Part shown: in pieces, positions 35,227 through 45,903 of the stretch
How the letters are laid out: each line of letters begins with the position of its first letter
Numbering within the stretch: the first letter of the stretch is position 1
DNA from: Snodgrassella alvi wkB2
GTDB lineage: Bacteria; Pseudomonadota; Gammaproteobacteria; Burkholderiales; Neisseriaceae
NCBI RefSeq assembly: GCF_000600005.1
Contig: NZ_CP007446.1
Span: 620,001-684,000 of the forward strand
Direction of reading: 5' to 3'
Length of the DNA: 64,000 nucleotides
Translations under genes and position numbers: made by a program
The notes under the pieces: model-generated
Told to the model about the DNA's origin: nothing
The model's database searches: none
The model's input: the letters and a program-made list of their open reading frames with translations, nothing else

Positions 35227-35478
35227 TTATATCTGTCTGTTTTTAATTTTGCCGTAAATAAACAGAATAATGCAGGCAAAAATAATCGAAGCTATTAAAC
35301 CGGCTTTTTCACCTGCATGGTACCAGCCAAATGCCTGACCAACATATCCGGCCAGTAATGAGCCGCCGATACCGAGTAAAGTGGTGATCACTATGCCAAG
35401 TTGCTGTTTGCCCGGATAGATTAGTTTGGCAATTAAACCAATGATAAAGCCAACTATAATTGTCCAGAGTAACCCCAT
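35227..35478 (-). CDS. GlsB/YeaQ/YmgE family small membrane protein
   Basis: 83 residues, three membrane helices with the family's glycine pattern: LLWTIIVGFIIGLIAKLIYPG, then GIGGSLLAGYVGQAFGWY and ASIIFACIILFIYGKI. Labelled transglycosylase-associated in databases but of unknown function, often stress induced. SD AGGAG is about 10 bases before the ATG. Confidence 0.88.
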   Translation of the reverse strand: MGLLWTIIVGFIIGLIAKLIYPGKQQLGIVITTLLGIGGSLLAGYVGQAFGWYHAGEKAGLIASIIFACIILFIYGKIKNRQI

Positions 35479-35725
35479 GATGTTGTACTCCTGAGAATAA
35501 GGAAGCTTTATCTTAATCCTGTGGCTATAATAAAAGTTGAGTTATTAAGTAAAATCAATATTAATTATGATTTTTTAAATAAATATATGTAATCAGTAAG
35601 TTATATTTTAAAGATAAACACAAGAACAACTGACGGAAGATTTAAGCAGCGTGAAAGAGAAAGTGTAAGATAATTCTTAGTTTAATCTCTAAGAGAATAG
35701 TATTTGCATGAAAATAGATAAGTAA

Positions 35726-35758
35726 AAAAAAAGCATAACAATAAGTTATGCTTTTTTT
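35726..35758. terminator. Bidirectional terminator
   Basis: AGCATAAC (35732-35739) and GTTATGCT (35745-35752), 5-base loop, flanked by an A run and a T run. It lies 13 bases after the stop of the small secreted-protein gene. Confidence 0.8.
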
Positions 35759-35770
35759 ATTACCAGAATG

Positions 35771-35977
35771 TTAGTGATTACCAGCATAGGTATTAACAGT
35801 ACGGAAAGGAGTATTTTCTGGTGTAGAGTCAGAAACATGAGTGTTTTGACCATTTTGAGCAGTAGATTCGCTGAAATGACGAACATCAGTATCATCGTTG
35901 TTACTATTAGCCATAGCGAAACCTGCAGTCATAGCTAAAGAAGCAGCCAGTAAAGCGGAAGAAACTAATTTTTTCAT
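35771..35977 (-). CDS. Small secreted polar protein
   Basis: 68 residues. Signal peptide MKKLVSSALLAASLAMTAGFAMA, then a 45-residue mature part made almost only of Asn, Asp, Ser, Thr, Glu and His without cysteine, ending FRTVNTYAGNH. Strong SD (AAAGGA, 8 bases) and its own terminator make it a credible gene despite size. Likely a disordered periplasmic or exported peptide; function unknown. Confidence 0.75.
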   Translation of the reverse strand: MKKLVSSALLAASLAMTAGFAMANSNNDDTDVRHFSESTAQNGQNTHVSDSTPENTPFRTVNTYAGNH

Positions 35978-36149
35978 TTTTGTTTCCTTTCAAAATGAAT
36001 TATCAAAATATTTTAAATTTAAACGCCAAATTGTTATTTTTGCTTTTGCAATATGGTTATATTAATACTTTATTAGTATTTTGATAATACCTGATTAGTT
36101 AAAGATGAATTTCTTATTGAGAAACTCAATGGCGATGTTTAATGTCAAT

Positions 36150-36194
36150 AAAAAACAGACTAAAACATCATTTATTCAATGATGAAAAAGTCTG
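36150..36194 (-). terminator. Terminator of glyA
   Basis: On the minus strand CAGACT (36194-36189) pairs with AGTCTG (36161-36156), and CATCAT with ATGATG inside, separated by a symmetric T4/T4 internal loop; six Ts follow. About 77 bases past the glyA stop. Confidence 0.65.
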
Positions 36195-36270
36195 CTTTGA
36201 GTATAAGTACTATTTTATAGTCAATCAACAGGAATGATTGGAAATTATATTAATACTATAATATTGTGGT

Positions 36271-37521
36271 TTATTTACCATATACAGGTAAACGATTGCA
36301 AATTTTCTGTATTTTTTCTGAGACTTCTGAAATAACTTTTTCATTGTCTGCATTATCCAGAACATCAGCAATCAGATGACCAAGTTCACGCGTATCTGTT
36401 TCAGTAAAGCCGCGAGTAGTAATCGCTGCCGTGCCTAAACGGATACCAGAAGTGACAAATGGTTTTTCCGGATCATTAGGGATGGCATTTTTATTAACGG
36501 TAATATGTGCTTTGCCCAGCACCGCTTCTGCCGTTTTACCGGTAAGTTTTTTTGGTTGCAGGTCTACCAGAAATACATGGCTTTCAGTACGGCCTGAAAC
36601 AATACGCAAACCACGTTCAATCAAGGTTTCTGCCAGTACTTTGGCATTAGCTTTAATCTGACGGGCGTATTGTTTGAATTCTGGTTGTAAGGCTTCTTTG
36701 AAGGCTACTGCTTTGGCTGCAATCACATGCATTAACGGACCACCTTGCAGGCACGGGAAAATAGCTGAATTCAGTGCTTTTGCATGTTCATCGCTGCGGC
36801 ACATAATTACACCGCCGCGCGGTCCGCGCAGAGTTTTATGGGTAGTAGTGGTCACAAAATCAGCAAAAGGCACCGGATTCGGATACTCTCCGCCAGCGAC
36901 CAGACCGGCGTAATGCGCCATGTCTACAAACAGATAAGCACCTACTTTATCTGCAATCTCACGGAAACGTGCCCAATCTATTTCCAGAGCATAAGCGGAA
37001 GCACCGGCCACGATCATTTTCGGCTTATGCTCCAATGCCAGCTGTTCCACCTGTTTGTAGTCGAGGATTTCATTTTCATCCAAACCATAGGTAATGGCGT
37101 TATACAGGCGACCGGAAATGTTGACACTGGCTCCGTGAGTCAGATGGCCCCCATGCGCCAGAGACATGCCCAGAATAGTGTCGCCTGGTTGTAATACGCT
37201 GGCGTAAACGGCCTGATTGGCCTGAGAACCAGAATGAGGCTGTACATTGACATAACTGGCGCCAAATAATTCTTTCAGGCGGTCGATAGCCAGCTGTTCT
37301 ACTTCATCAACATATTCGCAGCCACCATAATAACGTTTACCCGGATAGCCTTCGGCATATTTATTGGTTAGCTGGCTGCCCTGAGCCTCCATTACGGCGC
37401 AGCTTACGTAGTTTTCTGATGCAATTAGTTCTACGTGATCTTGCTGGCGCTGATCTTCACGGGCAATGGCACCGGCCAGTTCCGGATCAAATTTTTCGAT
37501 GGTTAACGCTTTGGAAAACAT
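36271..37521 (-). CDS. glyA: Serine hydroxymethyltransferase
   Basis: 416 residues, full length. PLP lysine in [17 protein letters not shown], folate and substrate motifs in [41 protein letters not shown]. Interconverts serine and glycine with one-carbon transfer to tetrahydrofolate. Cytosolic; monocistronic with an unusual internal-loop terminator downstream. Confidence 0.98.
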   Translation of the reverse strand: MFSKALTIEKFDPELAGAIAREDQRQQDHVELIASENYVSCAVMEAQGSQLTNKYAEGYPGKRYYGGCEYVDEVEQLAIDRLKELFGASYVNVQPHSGSQANQAVYASVLQPGDTILGMSLAHGGHLTHGASVNISGRLYNAITYGLDENEILDYKQVEQLALEHKPKMIVAGASAYALEIDWARFREIADKVGAYLFVDMAHYAGLVAGGEYPNPVPFADFVTTTTHKTLRGPRGGVIMCRSDEHAKALNSAIFPCLQGGPLMHVIAAKAVAFKEALQPEFKQYARQIKANAKVLAETLIERGLRIVSGRTESHVFLVDLQPKKLTGKTAEAVLGKAHITVNKNAIPNDPEKPFVTSGIRLGTAAITTRGFTETDTRELGHLIADVLDNADNEKVISEVSEKIQKICNRLPVYGK

Positions 37522-37839
37522 GGTGGTTGTTCCTTTTGAGGATGAAGAAATAAAGAATTTGCTGAATGCAGCAGAGAATGAGTGGTGGTTATTTTAACTG
37601 ATAGTATTGTGTATGTGGCTGAATTTGATAATGTGTGATGATGAAGTATATTCATAAATACTCATTCAGACGATGTAATACTGGATTTCCGCCTGGTAAT
37701 GGTAATAACCTGTTTATAGGATTCAGTAAATCAATTGCGGATGCTGAATCAAAAATAAATTATCTGGTCGAGAAGTGATGCAGTCTGATAAAAAACAGCC
37801 CTGTTAGAAACAGGGCTGTCTGACATTATCCGGAATCAA
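37522..37839. other. Intergenic region glyA / aarC
   Basis: 318 bases between two leftward genes. Contains the glyA promoter region and the aarC terminator. A CATCGTCTGAA (minus strand, 37663-37673) resembles the core of neisserial DNA uptake sequences. Nothing else recognised. Confidence 0.5.
37791..37819 (-). terminator. Terminator of aarC
   Basis: ACAGCCCTGTT / AACAGGGCTGT, 11-base perfect stem with a 3-base loop (37795-37819), then a T6 run on the minus strand. Confidence 0.85.
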
Positions 37840-39357
37840 TTACATTTTCATAGAACCGGTTTTCAGGAATTGTTCATGCCAGCTTAAAGCTTCAGTGAGA
37901 ATATGAGGTGTATGAATACCTTTTGCCGTTTGCAAAGCACGGTCGTAGTAATCCTGCAACTGATCGCGATAATCCGGATGAGCACATTTTTCAATCATCA
38001 CTTTTGCTCTCTGCCGCGGAGCCAGACCGCGCAAATCAGCCAGACCCTGCTCAGTAACAATAATCTGTGTATCGTGTTCGGTATGGTCAACATGTGAAAC
38101 CATCGGCACGATGCAGGATATCTTGTCATCTTTAGCAGTAGACGGGGTAACAAAGAAATTCAGGAAGCTGTTGCGTGCAAAGTCACCTGAGCCGCCGATA
38201 CCATTCATCATGCTGGTACCCATTACATGGGTAGAATTGATGTTGCCGTAAATATCGGCTTCAATCATTGAATTCATCCCAATAATACCTAAACGGCGCA
38301 CCAGTTCCGGGTGATTGGAGATTTCCTGCGGGCGCAGAATAATGCGGTCACGGTAAAAATCAATATTGTCTGCAAAATCCTGGAATGCCTTAGCAGACAG
38401 GGAAATAGCGGTAGCAGATGCAGTAGCCATTTTTCCGGCACGTATCAGATCCAGCATGCCGTCCTGCAATACTTCGGTATAGCCATACAGATTTTCAAAC
38501 GGACCGGTTAACAGACCTGCCAGTACGGCATTTGCCACGTTACCAACGCCAGACTGAATTGGCAGCATTTCTTTAGGCAGACGCCCCATTTTGATTTCAT
38601 GAGACAGGAAATCAACAATATAAGCGGCAATCTGTTTGGATTTGTCATCAGGTTCGCTGAAAACATTGTCGCGATCCGGAGCATTGGATTCAACAATAGC
38701 GACTATTTTGTTTAAATCAACTTTCAGGTATTTTTCACCGATGCGATCATCAGCGCGGGTCATGTTAATTGGTTTGCGGTGGGGCGGAATAGCATTATCC
38801 ATAGGAATATCATGCATACCTTCCATTTGTATCGGCAAACCGGTATTGATTTCCAGAATAACCTTGTCCGCCATATCCAGCCACGTCTGATTATTACCGA
38901 TTGCGGTAGACGGAATCAGATGTCCGTCTTCAGTAATGCCCAGTACTTCGATAATGGCTACATGCATGTGACCCAGAAAACCAAACCATGCCTGCTGGGC
39001 AACATGCGATAAATGCATGTCAATAAAATTGACATCGCCATTGTTGATTTCCTGACGCATATGGCGATCAGTATTAAATGGTAAACGCTGATTTATTGCA
39101 TGTGCCTCAGCTAGTGCGCCATCACATTCCGGCGCAGTGGAAGCACCAGTCCATACATTAATTTTATATGGCCGACCGGCAGCATGTTCAGCACGGGCAA
39201 AGTCAGCAATAGCCTTCGGCAAAACTTTAGGATAGCTGGCACCGGTAAATCCGCTCATGCCGACATTGGCATTATTATCTATCAGGGTAGCAGCTTGCTC
39301 AGCAGACATAAGGCGGGAATGAAGTGAGGTATAACGAATGCGATCCTGTACGGACAT
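37840..39357 (-). CDS. aarC: Succinyl-CoA:acetate CoA-transferase
   Basis: 505 residues, the exact length of Acetobacter AarC. Catalytic Glu295 in YGYTEVLQDGML, with GSGGSGDFARNSFLN and the C-terminal EQGLADLRGLAPRQRA motif of the acetyl-CoA hydrolase/transferase family. The enzyme moves CoA from succinyl-CoA to acetate, allowing the TCA cycle to run without succinyl-CoA synthetase while consuming acetate. This fits a gut symbiont living on acetate and carboxylates; S. alvi is reported to work this way. Monocistronic. Confidence 0.9.
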   Translation of the reverse strand: MSVQDRIRYTSLHSRLMSAEQAATLIDNNANVGMSGFTGASYPKVLPKAIADFARAEHAAGRPYKINVWTGASTAPECDGALAEAHAINQRLPFNTDRHMRQEINNGDVNFIDMHLSHVAQQAWFGFLGHMHVAIIEVLGITEDGHLIPSTAIGNNQTWLDMADKVILEINTGLPIQMEGMHDIPMDNAIPPHRKPINMTRADDRIGEKYLKVDLNKIVAIVESNAPDRDNVFSEPDDKSKQIAAYIVDFLSHEIKMGRLPKEMLPIQSGVGNVANAVLAGLLTGPFENLYGYTEVLQDGMLDLIRAGKMATASATAISLSAKAFQDFADNIDFYRDRIILRPQEISNHPELVRRLGIIGMNSMIEADIYGNINSTHVMGTSMMNGIGGSGDFARNSFLNFFVTPSTAKDDKISCIVPMVSHVDHTEHDTQIIVTEQGLADLRGLAPRQRAKVMIEKCAHPDYRDQLQDYYDRALQTAKGIHTPHILTEALSWHEQFLKTGSMKM

Positions 39358-39713
39358 CGTGTTTTCTCCTTATTAAATCAAAAATGCCTGACCCTTGCCT
39401 GGTCAGAGTGAGGCGTAGAAGATAAGTGTTTGTCTTTGCCGTATATTCAATTCAGTACGAATGCTATGACATAATGACTCTAACAACGGACTGCATTTTA
39501 CTGTAAATAATTTTGTTTTGCTGTTCTGTCTTTGTACTGAAAAAGTGCAGAACAGCAGATACAGATAAATAATTACAAATTAATAATTAAGAATTTGAAT
39601 TAATACATTAAGTTGCAAAATAAACAGACTATCAGATTAGACAATGTTTACACAATATTTTAATAGTATTGCCTAAGGTTTCGTTGCCGGAGAATTTTCT
39701 AAATTAAATCAGT
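39358..39713. other. Intergenic region aarC / miaA
   Basis: 356 bases of AT-rich sequence in front of leftward aarC. It should contain the aarC promoter; I see no hairpin, RNA gene or reading frame worth naming. Confidence 0.5.
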
Positions 39714-40658
39714 TTAAGCAAAAAACTGCTGTATTAATTGCTGCGCATGTTCTTGCAGCCCTGTTGGATTAAACGGATCGCATACATGTTCGGGATTCAG
39801 TTTACGCAACCATGTCAGCTGACGTTTTGCCAGTTGCCGGGTGGCAGTAATTCCGCGTTCAACAAATGTACTGTAGTTAGTTGTGCCATTAAGATAGTCA
39901 AAAGCCTGCCGATAGCCTACACAGCGAATTGAAGGCAAATCAGGATGCAATTCCGGGTATTGCAGACGAAGTGCTTCCACCTCTTCCACAAAACCCTGTG
40001 CCAGCATCGAATGAAAGCGGGTGGCAATCTGTGTATGCAGGCGGGCACGGTCGGCCGGTAAAAGTGCCAGTGTACATACATTTAAAGGACTCTGCCGGTT
40101 TTCCTGTTTAGCCAGATGGCTACTCATGGGAACACCAGTGATGTGATAGATTTCCAGTGCCCGTTCAATACGCTGGCTATCACCGGCAGGCAAGCGGGCA
40201 GCAGTAATGGGATCCACCCGCTGTAATTGTGCATACAGAAAGTCTGTACCGTGCTGTTGTTTAAGTTTATCCAGTTCGGCACGGATTTGCGGATTGGCCT
40301 CCGGCAGGCTGTTCAGTCCCTGTGTCAGGGCATGGTAATACATCATGGTACCGCCCACGAGCAAAGGCAGGTGACCGCGTGTATGAATTTCCTCGACTAA
40401 ATCCACACAATCACTGACAAACTGGGCAGCACTGTAGCTTTCAAGCGGTGAAATAATATCAATCAGATGATGGGGCACTGCTTCTAACTCTTCTGCACTG
40501 GGTTTAGCCGTACCAATATTCATATCACGATAAATCAGGGCTGAATCCAGACTGATAATTTCAATCGGAAACTGCTCAGCCAGACTCAGAGCCAGACTGG
40601 TCTTGCCTGACGCTGTAGGACCAAGCAGAGCAAAAACTTTTGGCAGAGATGCAGACAT
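39714..40658 (-). CDS. miaA: tRNA dimethylallyltransferase
   Basis: 314 residues. P-loop [62 protein letters not shown] and [14 protein letters not shown] are all standard MiaA segments. It isopentenylates A37 of tRNAs that read UNN codons. Stand-alone, without hfq or mutL nearby. A 14-base perfect palindrome CGCTCAATTGAGCG (40698-40711) lies about 40 bases upstream of its start. Confidence 0.97.
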   Translation of the reverse strand: MSASLPKVFALLGPTASGKTSLALSLAEQFPIEIISLDSALIYRDMNIGTAKPSAEELEAVPHHLIDIISPLESYSAAQFVSDCVDLVEEIHTRGHLPLLVGGTMMYYHALTQGLNSLPEANPQIRAELDKLKQQHGTDFLYAQLQRVDPITAARLPAGDSQRIERALEIYHITGVPMSSHLAKQENRQSPLNVCTLALLPADRARLHTQIATRFHSMLAQGFVEEVEALRLQYPELHPDLPSIRCVGYRQAFDYLNGTTNYSTFVERGITATRQLAKRQLTWLRKLNPEHVCDPFNPTGLQEHAQQLIQQFFA

Positions 40659-41360
40659 AGTGGCTACCGTAGTTTAAACAGTTATTGTAGCGATTTACGC
40701 TCAATTGAGCGATAGATAGTTAGATAAGAGTATAAATCGGGATAAGCAGCATAATGTTATGTAATCTGTTAAAGCAGTTAAAGAAAATCAAAGCATAAAT
40801 ATGAAGATTATTTTTTGAACATTAGATATTTTAAAATTTTCTTTTTTGCAGAGATATTTGAAGCAATAGAGTAACAAAAAAATTAGCGAGTAATTTCAAT
40901 TGCTGATTAGCTGAATTGAGAAGAAAACAGCTATTGTACGAAAGCAATGATAATTTACTTGCATAACACGGGTGTATTTCTAATCAGATGTCAGCTAAAC
41001 GACTTTAAAATTAATCTGTGCCGGCAAATTAATATAACTGTTGTGCAAGAGGTATTCTGCTAGTAATTAATATTTTGTTTTAAGTTAAGATTTAATTTTA
41101 TGATTCGGAATAATCAGATACCTCAGTAGCAGATATTTCAGCCAGCTAAAAGAATAAGTGCTGCGGATATCAGCAACTATGAAAGTAATATCTTATATTT
41201 ATACCTTTTCAAATTTGCTATCAGTGCATTTGCATAATATTTGCATTCGGCATGAAAATGCACATAATATAAGTTTATTGTTACACTAACCTTTATAATA
41301 GCCAAATAAAGTTATGGTAGTTATTTAGAGAGAGTAACTTAGTCAGGAATAAATGTTTAC
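40659..41360. other. Long divergent intergenic region miaA / nadK
   Basis: 702 bases, AT-rich, the longest gap in the window. Visible elements: the palindrome at 40698-40711 and a TATAAT at 41294-41299 that could serve nadK. No tRNA, terminator or frame with a good SD was found. Confidence 0.5.
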
Positions 41361-42251
41361 ATGAATAGCCAGTTTAACCATATCGGAATTGTGACACGGC
41401 CGCAAACACCAATGATGAGTGAAGTACTGGACGAACTCATTACTTTTTTATGTGAAGAAGAAATTTCGGTGTATCTGGATAGTGAAGCGCAAGCGGATAA
41501 CCAGATTAATCCGGTATTGCTGCAACGCTGTAATATTATTAATAAATGTGAAATGGGGCGGCGTTGTGATCTCGTTATGGTACTGGGTGGTGACGGTACT
41601 TTATTGTCTGTTGCCCGTAAACTGGCACCTTACCGGGTACCATTGATTGGTATTCATCAGGGACATCTTGGTTTTCTGACACAAGTACCGCGTGCTCAGA
41701 TGGTAACAGAATTAACCGGCATGCTGACTGGCAAATATCTGCCCGAAGAACGTATTTTGCTGGAAGCGACTGTGGTACGTGCAGGCGAAGAAGTTTATCA
41801 TTCACTGGCACTAAACGACGTTGTACTCAGCCGTGGTGCACTGGGGCAGATGATTGAATTTGAGGTATTCATCAATAAAGAGTTTGTTTATACCCAGCGT
41901 TCAGACGGTTTGATTGTGTCTACACCTACTGGTTCGACGGCATATGCTCTGGCTGCCGGTGGTCCTATTTTACAGCCAACTCTGCGTGCATTCAGTTTGG
42001 TTCCTATATGCCCGCAATCCATGTCCAACCGGCCGATTGCTGTTAGTGATACCAGTGAAATAGAAGTGCTGATTACTAAAGGCAGCGATGCCCGGGCTCA
42101 TTTTGACGGACAGGCGTTTTTTGATTTACATACTATGGATAAAATCCGTATTTGCCGCTATCGCAATTCTCTGAGGATTTTACATCCGGTTAATTATCAA
42201 TATTACAAAACTCTGCGCCAGAAACTGCATTGGGGTGACCAGCTGGTATAG
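41361..42251 (+). CDS. nadK: NAD kinase
   Basis: 296 residues. The GGDGT motif is in MVLGGDGTLLSVARKL, followed by GIHQGHLGFLTQ, NDVVLSRGA, and SDGLIVSTPTGSTAYALAAGGPI. Phosphorylates NAD to NADP. Followed on the same strand by recN, a neighbourhood common in proteobacteria. Cytosolic. Confidence 0.97.
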   Translation: MNSQFNHIGIVTRPQTPMMSEVLDELITFLCEEEISVYLDSEAQADNQINPVLLQRCNIINKCEMGRRCDLVMVLGGDGTLLSVARKLAPYRVPLIGIHQGHLGFLTQVPRAQMVTELTGMLTGKYLPEERILLEATVVRAGEEVYHSLALNDVVLSRGALGQMIEFEVFINKEFVYTQRSDGLIVSTPTGSTAYALAAGGPILQPTLRAFSLVPICPQSMSNRPIAVSDTSEIEVLITKGSDARAHFDGQAFFDLHTMDKIRICRYRNSLRILHPVNYQYYKTLRQKLHWGDQLV

Positions 42252-42493
42252 CTGTTTGCTGTATAAACAAACTTAAGCCGTTAATCAGATTTTAAATAAT
42301 TTTTGTAGCCTGATATCATCTCTGAAAAAATAATGTGTATGTTGCTATTGGTGGAAAAAACACAATAAAAATTAATAAAACCGAAATTTATTATCGATTA
42401 TTTTAGATTTTTCTAAAAAATGGTTTCTTATTTTCCTAAAAAATACTAAAATCCGGCATAAATCATTAATACTTTCTCTAAGAAAGGTTGTTT

Positions 42494-44155
42494 ATGCTTC
42501 TGGCGCTGTCTTTGCGTGACTTTGTCATTGTTGATGAACTGAATCTGAGTTTTCAAAGCGGCTTTACCGTTTTGACAGGTGAAACAGGGGCGGGTAAATC
42601 AATCACGCTGGATGCATTGGGTCTGTTGTTAGGTGATAAAGCTGATTATGGTCAGATAAGACATGGTGCCAGAGAAGCCCAGTTATCAGCACTGTTTGAT
42701 GTCAGTGATGTAACGCATGCCCGCACCTTACTACAGGAACAGGGATTACTGGATGAAAACGAAACGCAATTAAGTATCCGCCGTACGATTGATATAAAAG
42801 GAAAAAGTCGCAGTTTTATTAATAATCAGGCGGTTACTCTGAGTCAGTTGCGGCAGATAGGTGAATTATTAATTGATATACATGGTCAGAATGCACACCA
42901 CTCTTTAAATAGTGAATCCGCGCAACGTATATTACTGGATGCATTTGCGGGTGCTGATACAGAAGTTGCTCTGGTACGTGAAGCCTATCAGCGCTGGCAT
43001 GAAGCCAAAAAAGAGCTGGAAAAAGCGCAAACACAGGCTGATAGTCTGAATATTGAGCGTGAGCGCTTGCAATGGCGCTTTGATGAGCTAAATGCCCTGA
43101 ATCTTCAAGAGCATGAGTGGGAAAATCTCAGTCAGAGTCATGATTCATTAGTACATGCGGCGGAAATACTGCAAACGGCGGAAAATGTAGAAGAAGTTCT
43201 CAATGGTGATGAGGGTTTGCAAAGCCGTTTGTATCATTGCCGGCAGCAACTGGCTGCACTGATTAAAGCAGCTCCTGCTTTTGCAGACAGCGTGGCATTA
43301 CTGGAATCAGTAGAAGCAGAATTGAGTGAAGTCAGTGCGTATTTGCGTGAAGCCACTGCCAGTGTAGAGACTGATGAAAATTTATTAGCACAGCAGGGAC
43401 AGCGCATGCAGGAGTTAATGAGTGTTGCGCGTAAATATCGGATCGAGCCACCACAATTGCCTGAAGAGCTAGAAAAAGTTGAATCAGCTCTTAATGAACT
43501 GGAGGCGGCTGCGGATATTGAAGCGTTACAGGCGCGGGTAGTAGAACGCGAAAATGAATATATGCATGCAGCACAGCAATTATCAGTGAAACGCCATCAG
43601 GCAGCGAAAAAGCTGGCGAAACAAACCACGGCTCACATGCAAAATTTATCAATGCAAGGCGCACGCTTTCATATTGAATTGTTAAGTGCCTCATCATCTG
43701 TGCATGGTCTGGAGCAGGTACAGTATCAGGTAGCTGCCAATCAGGGCACGCCTTTAAGAGCAATGAGCAAAGTCGCTTCCGGTGGTGAGTTGGCACGTAT
43801 CAGTCTGGCTCTGCAAATGGTTACCAGTCAGTATAATGCGGTACCTACATTGATTTTCGATGAGGTGGATACCGGTATTGGCGGAGCTGTAGCTGATGTT
43901 GTTGGTCACGCACTGCGTAGTCTGGGGCAAAATCGTCAGGTGCTGGCTGTTACTCATCTGCCGCAGGTCGCAGCTTGTGGTCAGCAGCACTGGCAGGTGC
44001 GAAAACATAACAGCAAAGGGCAGACTGTAAGTGAAATAAATGTACTGGCTGCGACTGATCGGGTGAATGAGATTGCACGAATGCTTGGCGGCGAAACCAT
44101 TACCGATACCACACGTAATCATGCCAGGGAAATGCTGGAGCTGGCGCAAAGTTAA
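42494..44155 (+). CDS. recN: DNA repair protein RecN
   Basis: 553 residues from ATG 42494 (SD AGAAAGG 6 bases upstream; the TTG two codons earlier would overlap it). SMC-like: Walker A GETGAGKS at the N-terminus, long coiled coils in the middle (about 155-370), signature SGGELARISLAL and Walker B TLIFDEVDTGIGG at the C-terminus. Acts early in double-strand break repair. No LexA-type box is evident upstream. Confidence 0.96.
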   Translation: MLLALSLRDFVIVDELNLSFQSGFTVLTGETGAGKSITLDALGLLLGDKADYGQIRHGAREAQLSALFDVSDVTHARTLLQEQGLLDENETQLSIRRTIDIKGKSRSFINNQAVTLSQLRQIGELLIDIHGQNAHHSLNSESAQRILLDAFAGADTEVALVREAYQRWHEAKKELEKAQTQADSLNIERERLQWRFDELNALNLQEHEWENLSQSHDSLVHAAEILQTAENVEEVLNGDEGLQSRLYHCRQQLAALIKAAPAFADSVALLESVEAELSEVSAYLREATASVETDENLLAQQGQRMQELMSVARKYRIEPPQLPEELEKVESALNELEAAADIEALQARVVERENEYMHAAQQLSVKRHQAAKKLAKQTTAHMQNLSMQGARFHIELLSASSSVHGLEQVQYQVAANQGTPLRAMSKVASGGELARISLALQMVTSQYNAVPTLIFDEVDTGIGGAVADVVGHALRSLGQNRQVLAVTHLPQVAACGQQHWQVRKHNSKGQTVSEINVLAATDRVNEIARMLGGETITDTTRNHAREMLELAQS

Positions 44156-44479
44156 TTCTGCTATTACGAATTTATCTGCAAGCTTTCTGATTTTTCAATG
44201 TATATATGTCATTACTGCAAAAGCCGGAAATGATATTTATTTAAGTAAATAATTATAAAATAACGTTTATCTGCTTATGTTTTATGCATGCTGTTCTTTA
44301 TCACAACAGTTTTAATAACAAAACATATTCTGATAATTTTCCTGTCAGCGTGCATTTTTATAATATATGACTGATATAGACTGGAACGGGCTGCTTTAGC
44401 CTGAGCAAGGTGTATACGTTCAGTCTGTTTCATGCGCGATGTATAATAATAACTTTCAATATTCTATGATGAGTTGCTG
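44156..44479. other. Intergenic region recN / tusA
   Basis: 324 AT-rich bases. TATAAT at 44442-44447 is a plausible -10 for tusA. No clear recN terminator or RNA gene seen. Confidence 0.5.
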
Positions 44480-44719
44480 ATGAGTGAACCACACAGTGAT
44501 AGAACACTAGATGTTATCGATTTAAATTGCCCGATGCCGATTTTACGTGCAAAAAAAGCGCTGGCAGTAATGGATAGTGGAGAAGTATTGCTAGTACTGG
44601 CAACAGATAAAACTGCTCCTGATGATTTTGCAGCTTTTTGCCGGCAGACAGGACATGAATTATTGCATCAGCAAATCAGAAATGATGATGTAATAATGAT
44701 GTGGGTAAAACACCGCTAA
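44480..44719 (+). CDS. tusA: TusA-family sulfurtransferase
   Basis: 79 residues with the TusA signature CPxP in LNCPMPILRAKKAL, where the Cys carries the persulfide. TusA proteins relay sulfur for tRNA thiolation and for molybdenum cofactor enzymes; the latter could matter here because a formate dehydrogenase system is encoded nearby. ATG 44480 is preferred over an in-frame TTG two codons earlier. A uptake-sequence-like ACCGTCTGAA (minus strand) lies just after the stop. Confidence 0.88.
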   Translation: MSEPHSDRTLDVIDLNCPMPILRAKKALAVMDSGEVLLVLATDKTAPDDFAAFCRQTGHELLHQQIRNDDVIMMWVKHR

Positions 44720-44860
44720 GTTTTTCAGACGGTAATTTATTACAATTAATTACAATATTTTGTTAACTTTATTCAGGTTCAGGTTGTAGAAGCTGCGACA
44801 GAATAGTACATTAACCTATTATTTTTAGCTGTGTAACACACGCTGATAGAACGGATACAG

Positions 44861-45901
44861 ATGCAGACTCTCACTATAACCCGTCCGGATGACTGGCATC
44901 TTCATGTGCGTGATGGTGCAGCATTAAAGGCAGTATTACCTTTCAGTGCACGGCAAATGGGGCGAGCCCTGATTATGCCAAATCTGAAACCACCGGTAAC
45001 CTCAGTTGCAGCAGCACTGGCTTATCGTGAACGTATACTTGCTGCAGTACCTGCGGGCAGTCATTTTCAGCCATTGATGACTTTATATCTGACTGACCAG
45101 ACTACTCCGGCACTGATACGCGAAGCCAAAGAGGCAGGTATTATTGCGTGTAAGCTTTATCCTGCCGGTGCCACAACTAACTCTGCGGCTGGTGTCAGTG
45201 ATTTGTGGGCTTTATTGCCAGTATTGGAAACCATGGCTGAAACAGGCATGCCACTACTGGTGCATGGTGAAGTAACCAAAAGTGAAATTGATATTTTTGA
45301 CCGTGAATCAGTATTTATTGATGAACTTTTACAGCCGCTATTACAACGTCTGCCTGAACTGAAATTAGTATTTGAGCATATCACCACTGCACAAGCTGCT
45401 GAGCTGGTGATTCAGGCTGGTGAAAATGTGGCTGCTACGGTAACACCCCAGCACTTGCTCTACAATCGCAATGCTTTACTGGTAGGGGGAATCCAGCCTC
45501 ATCACTACTGTTTGCCGGTACTAAAGCGCGAAACCCATCGTCAGGCACTGTTACAGGCTGTAAGCGGTACACAGTCACATAAATTTTTTCTCGGTACCGA
45601 TAGTGCGCCGCATGCTCAGCACAGTAAAGAATGTGCTTGCGGATGTGCGGGTATATTCAGTGCCTTTGCTGCTATTGAGTTATATGCGGAAGCTTTTGAG
45701 CAGGCGGGAGCACTGGATAAATTACAGGCTTTTGCAGCAGAAAACGGTCCGCGGTTTTATGGTCTGGAAATCAATAAGGAAACCATTACACTGAAAAAAA
45801 TAAATCGCACAGTGCCACCATACTATCCGTATGGTAATCATGAACGACTGATTCCGTTGCGTGCTAATCAGACCATTAGCTGGAGTGTGGTAAATAATTA
45901 A
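44861..45901 (+). CDS. pyrC: Dihydroorotase
   Basis: 346 residues, PyrC type. Zinc ligands HLHVRDG, the carbamylated Lys in [23 protein letters not shown] and the catalytic Asp in [10 protein letters not shown]. Forms dihydroorotate in pyrimidine synthesis. Two bases separate its stop from the thioesterase ATG, so they are co-transcribed. Confidence 0.97.
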   Translation: MQTLTITRPDDWHLHVRDGAALKAVLPFSARQMGRALIMPNLKPPVTSVAAALAYRERILAAVPAGSHFQPLMTLYLTDQTTPALIREAKEAGIIACKLYPAGATTNSAAGVSDLWALLPVLETMAETGMPLLVHGEVTKSEIDIFDRESVFIDELLQPLLQRLPELKLVFEHITTAQAAELVIQAGENVAATVTPQHLLYNRNALLVGGIQPHHYCLPVLKRETHRQALLQAVSGTQSHKFFLGTDSAPHAQHSKECACGCAGIFSAFAAIELYAEAFEQAGALDKLQAFAAENGPRFYGLEINKETITLKKINRTVPPYYPYGNHERLIPLRANQTISWSVVNN

Positions 45902-45903
45902 AT

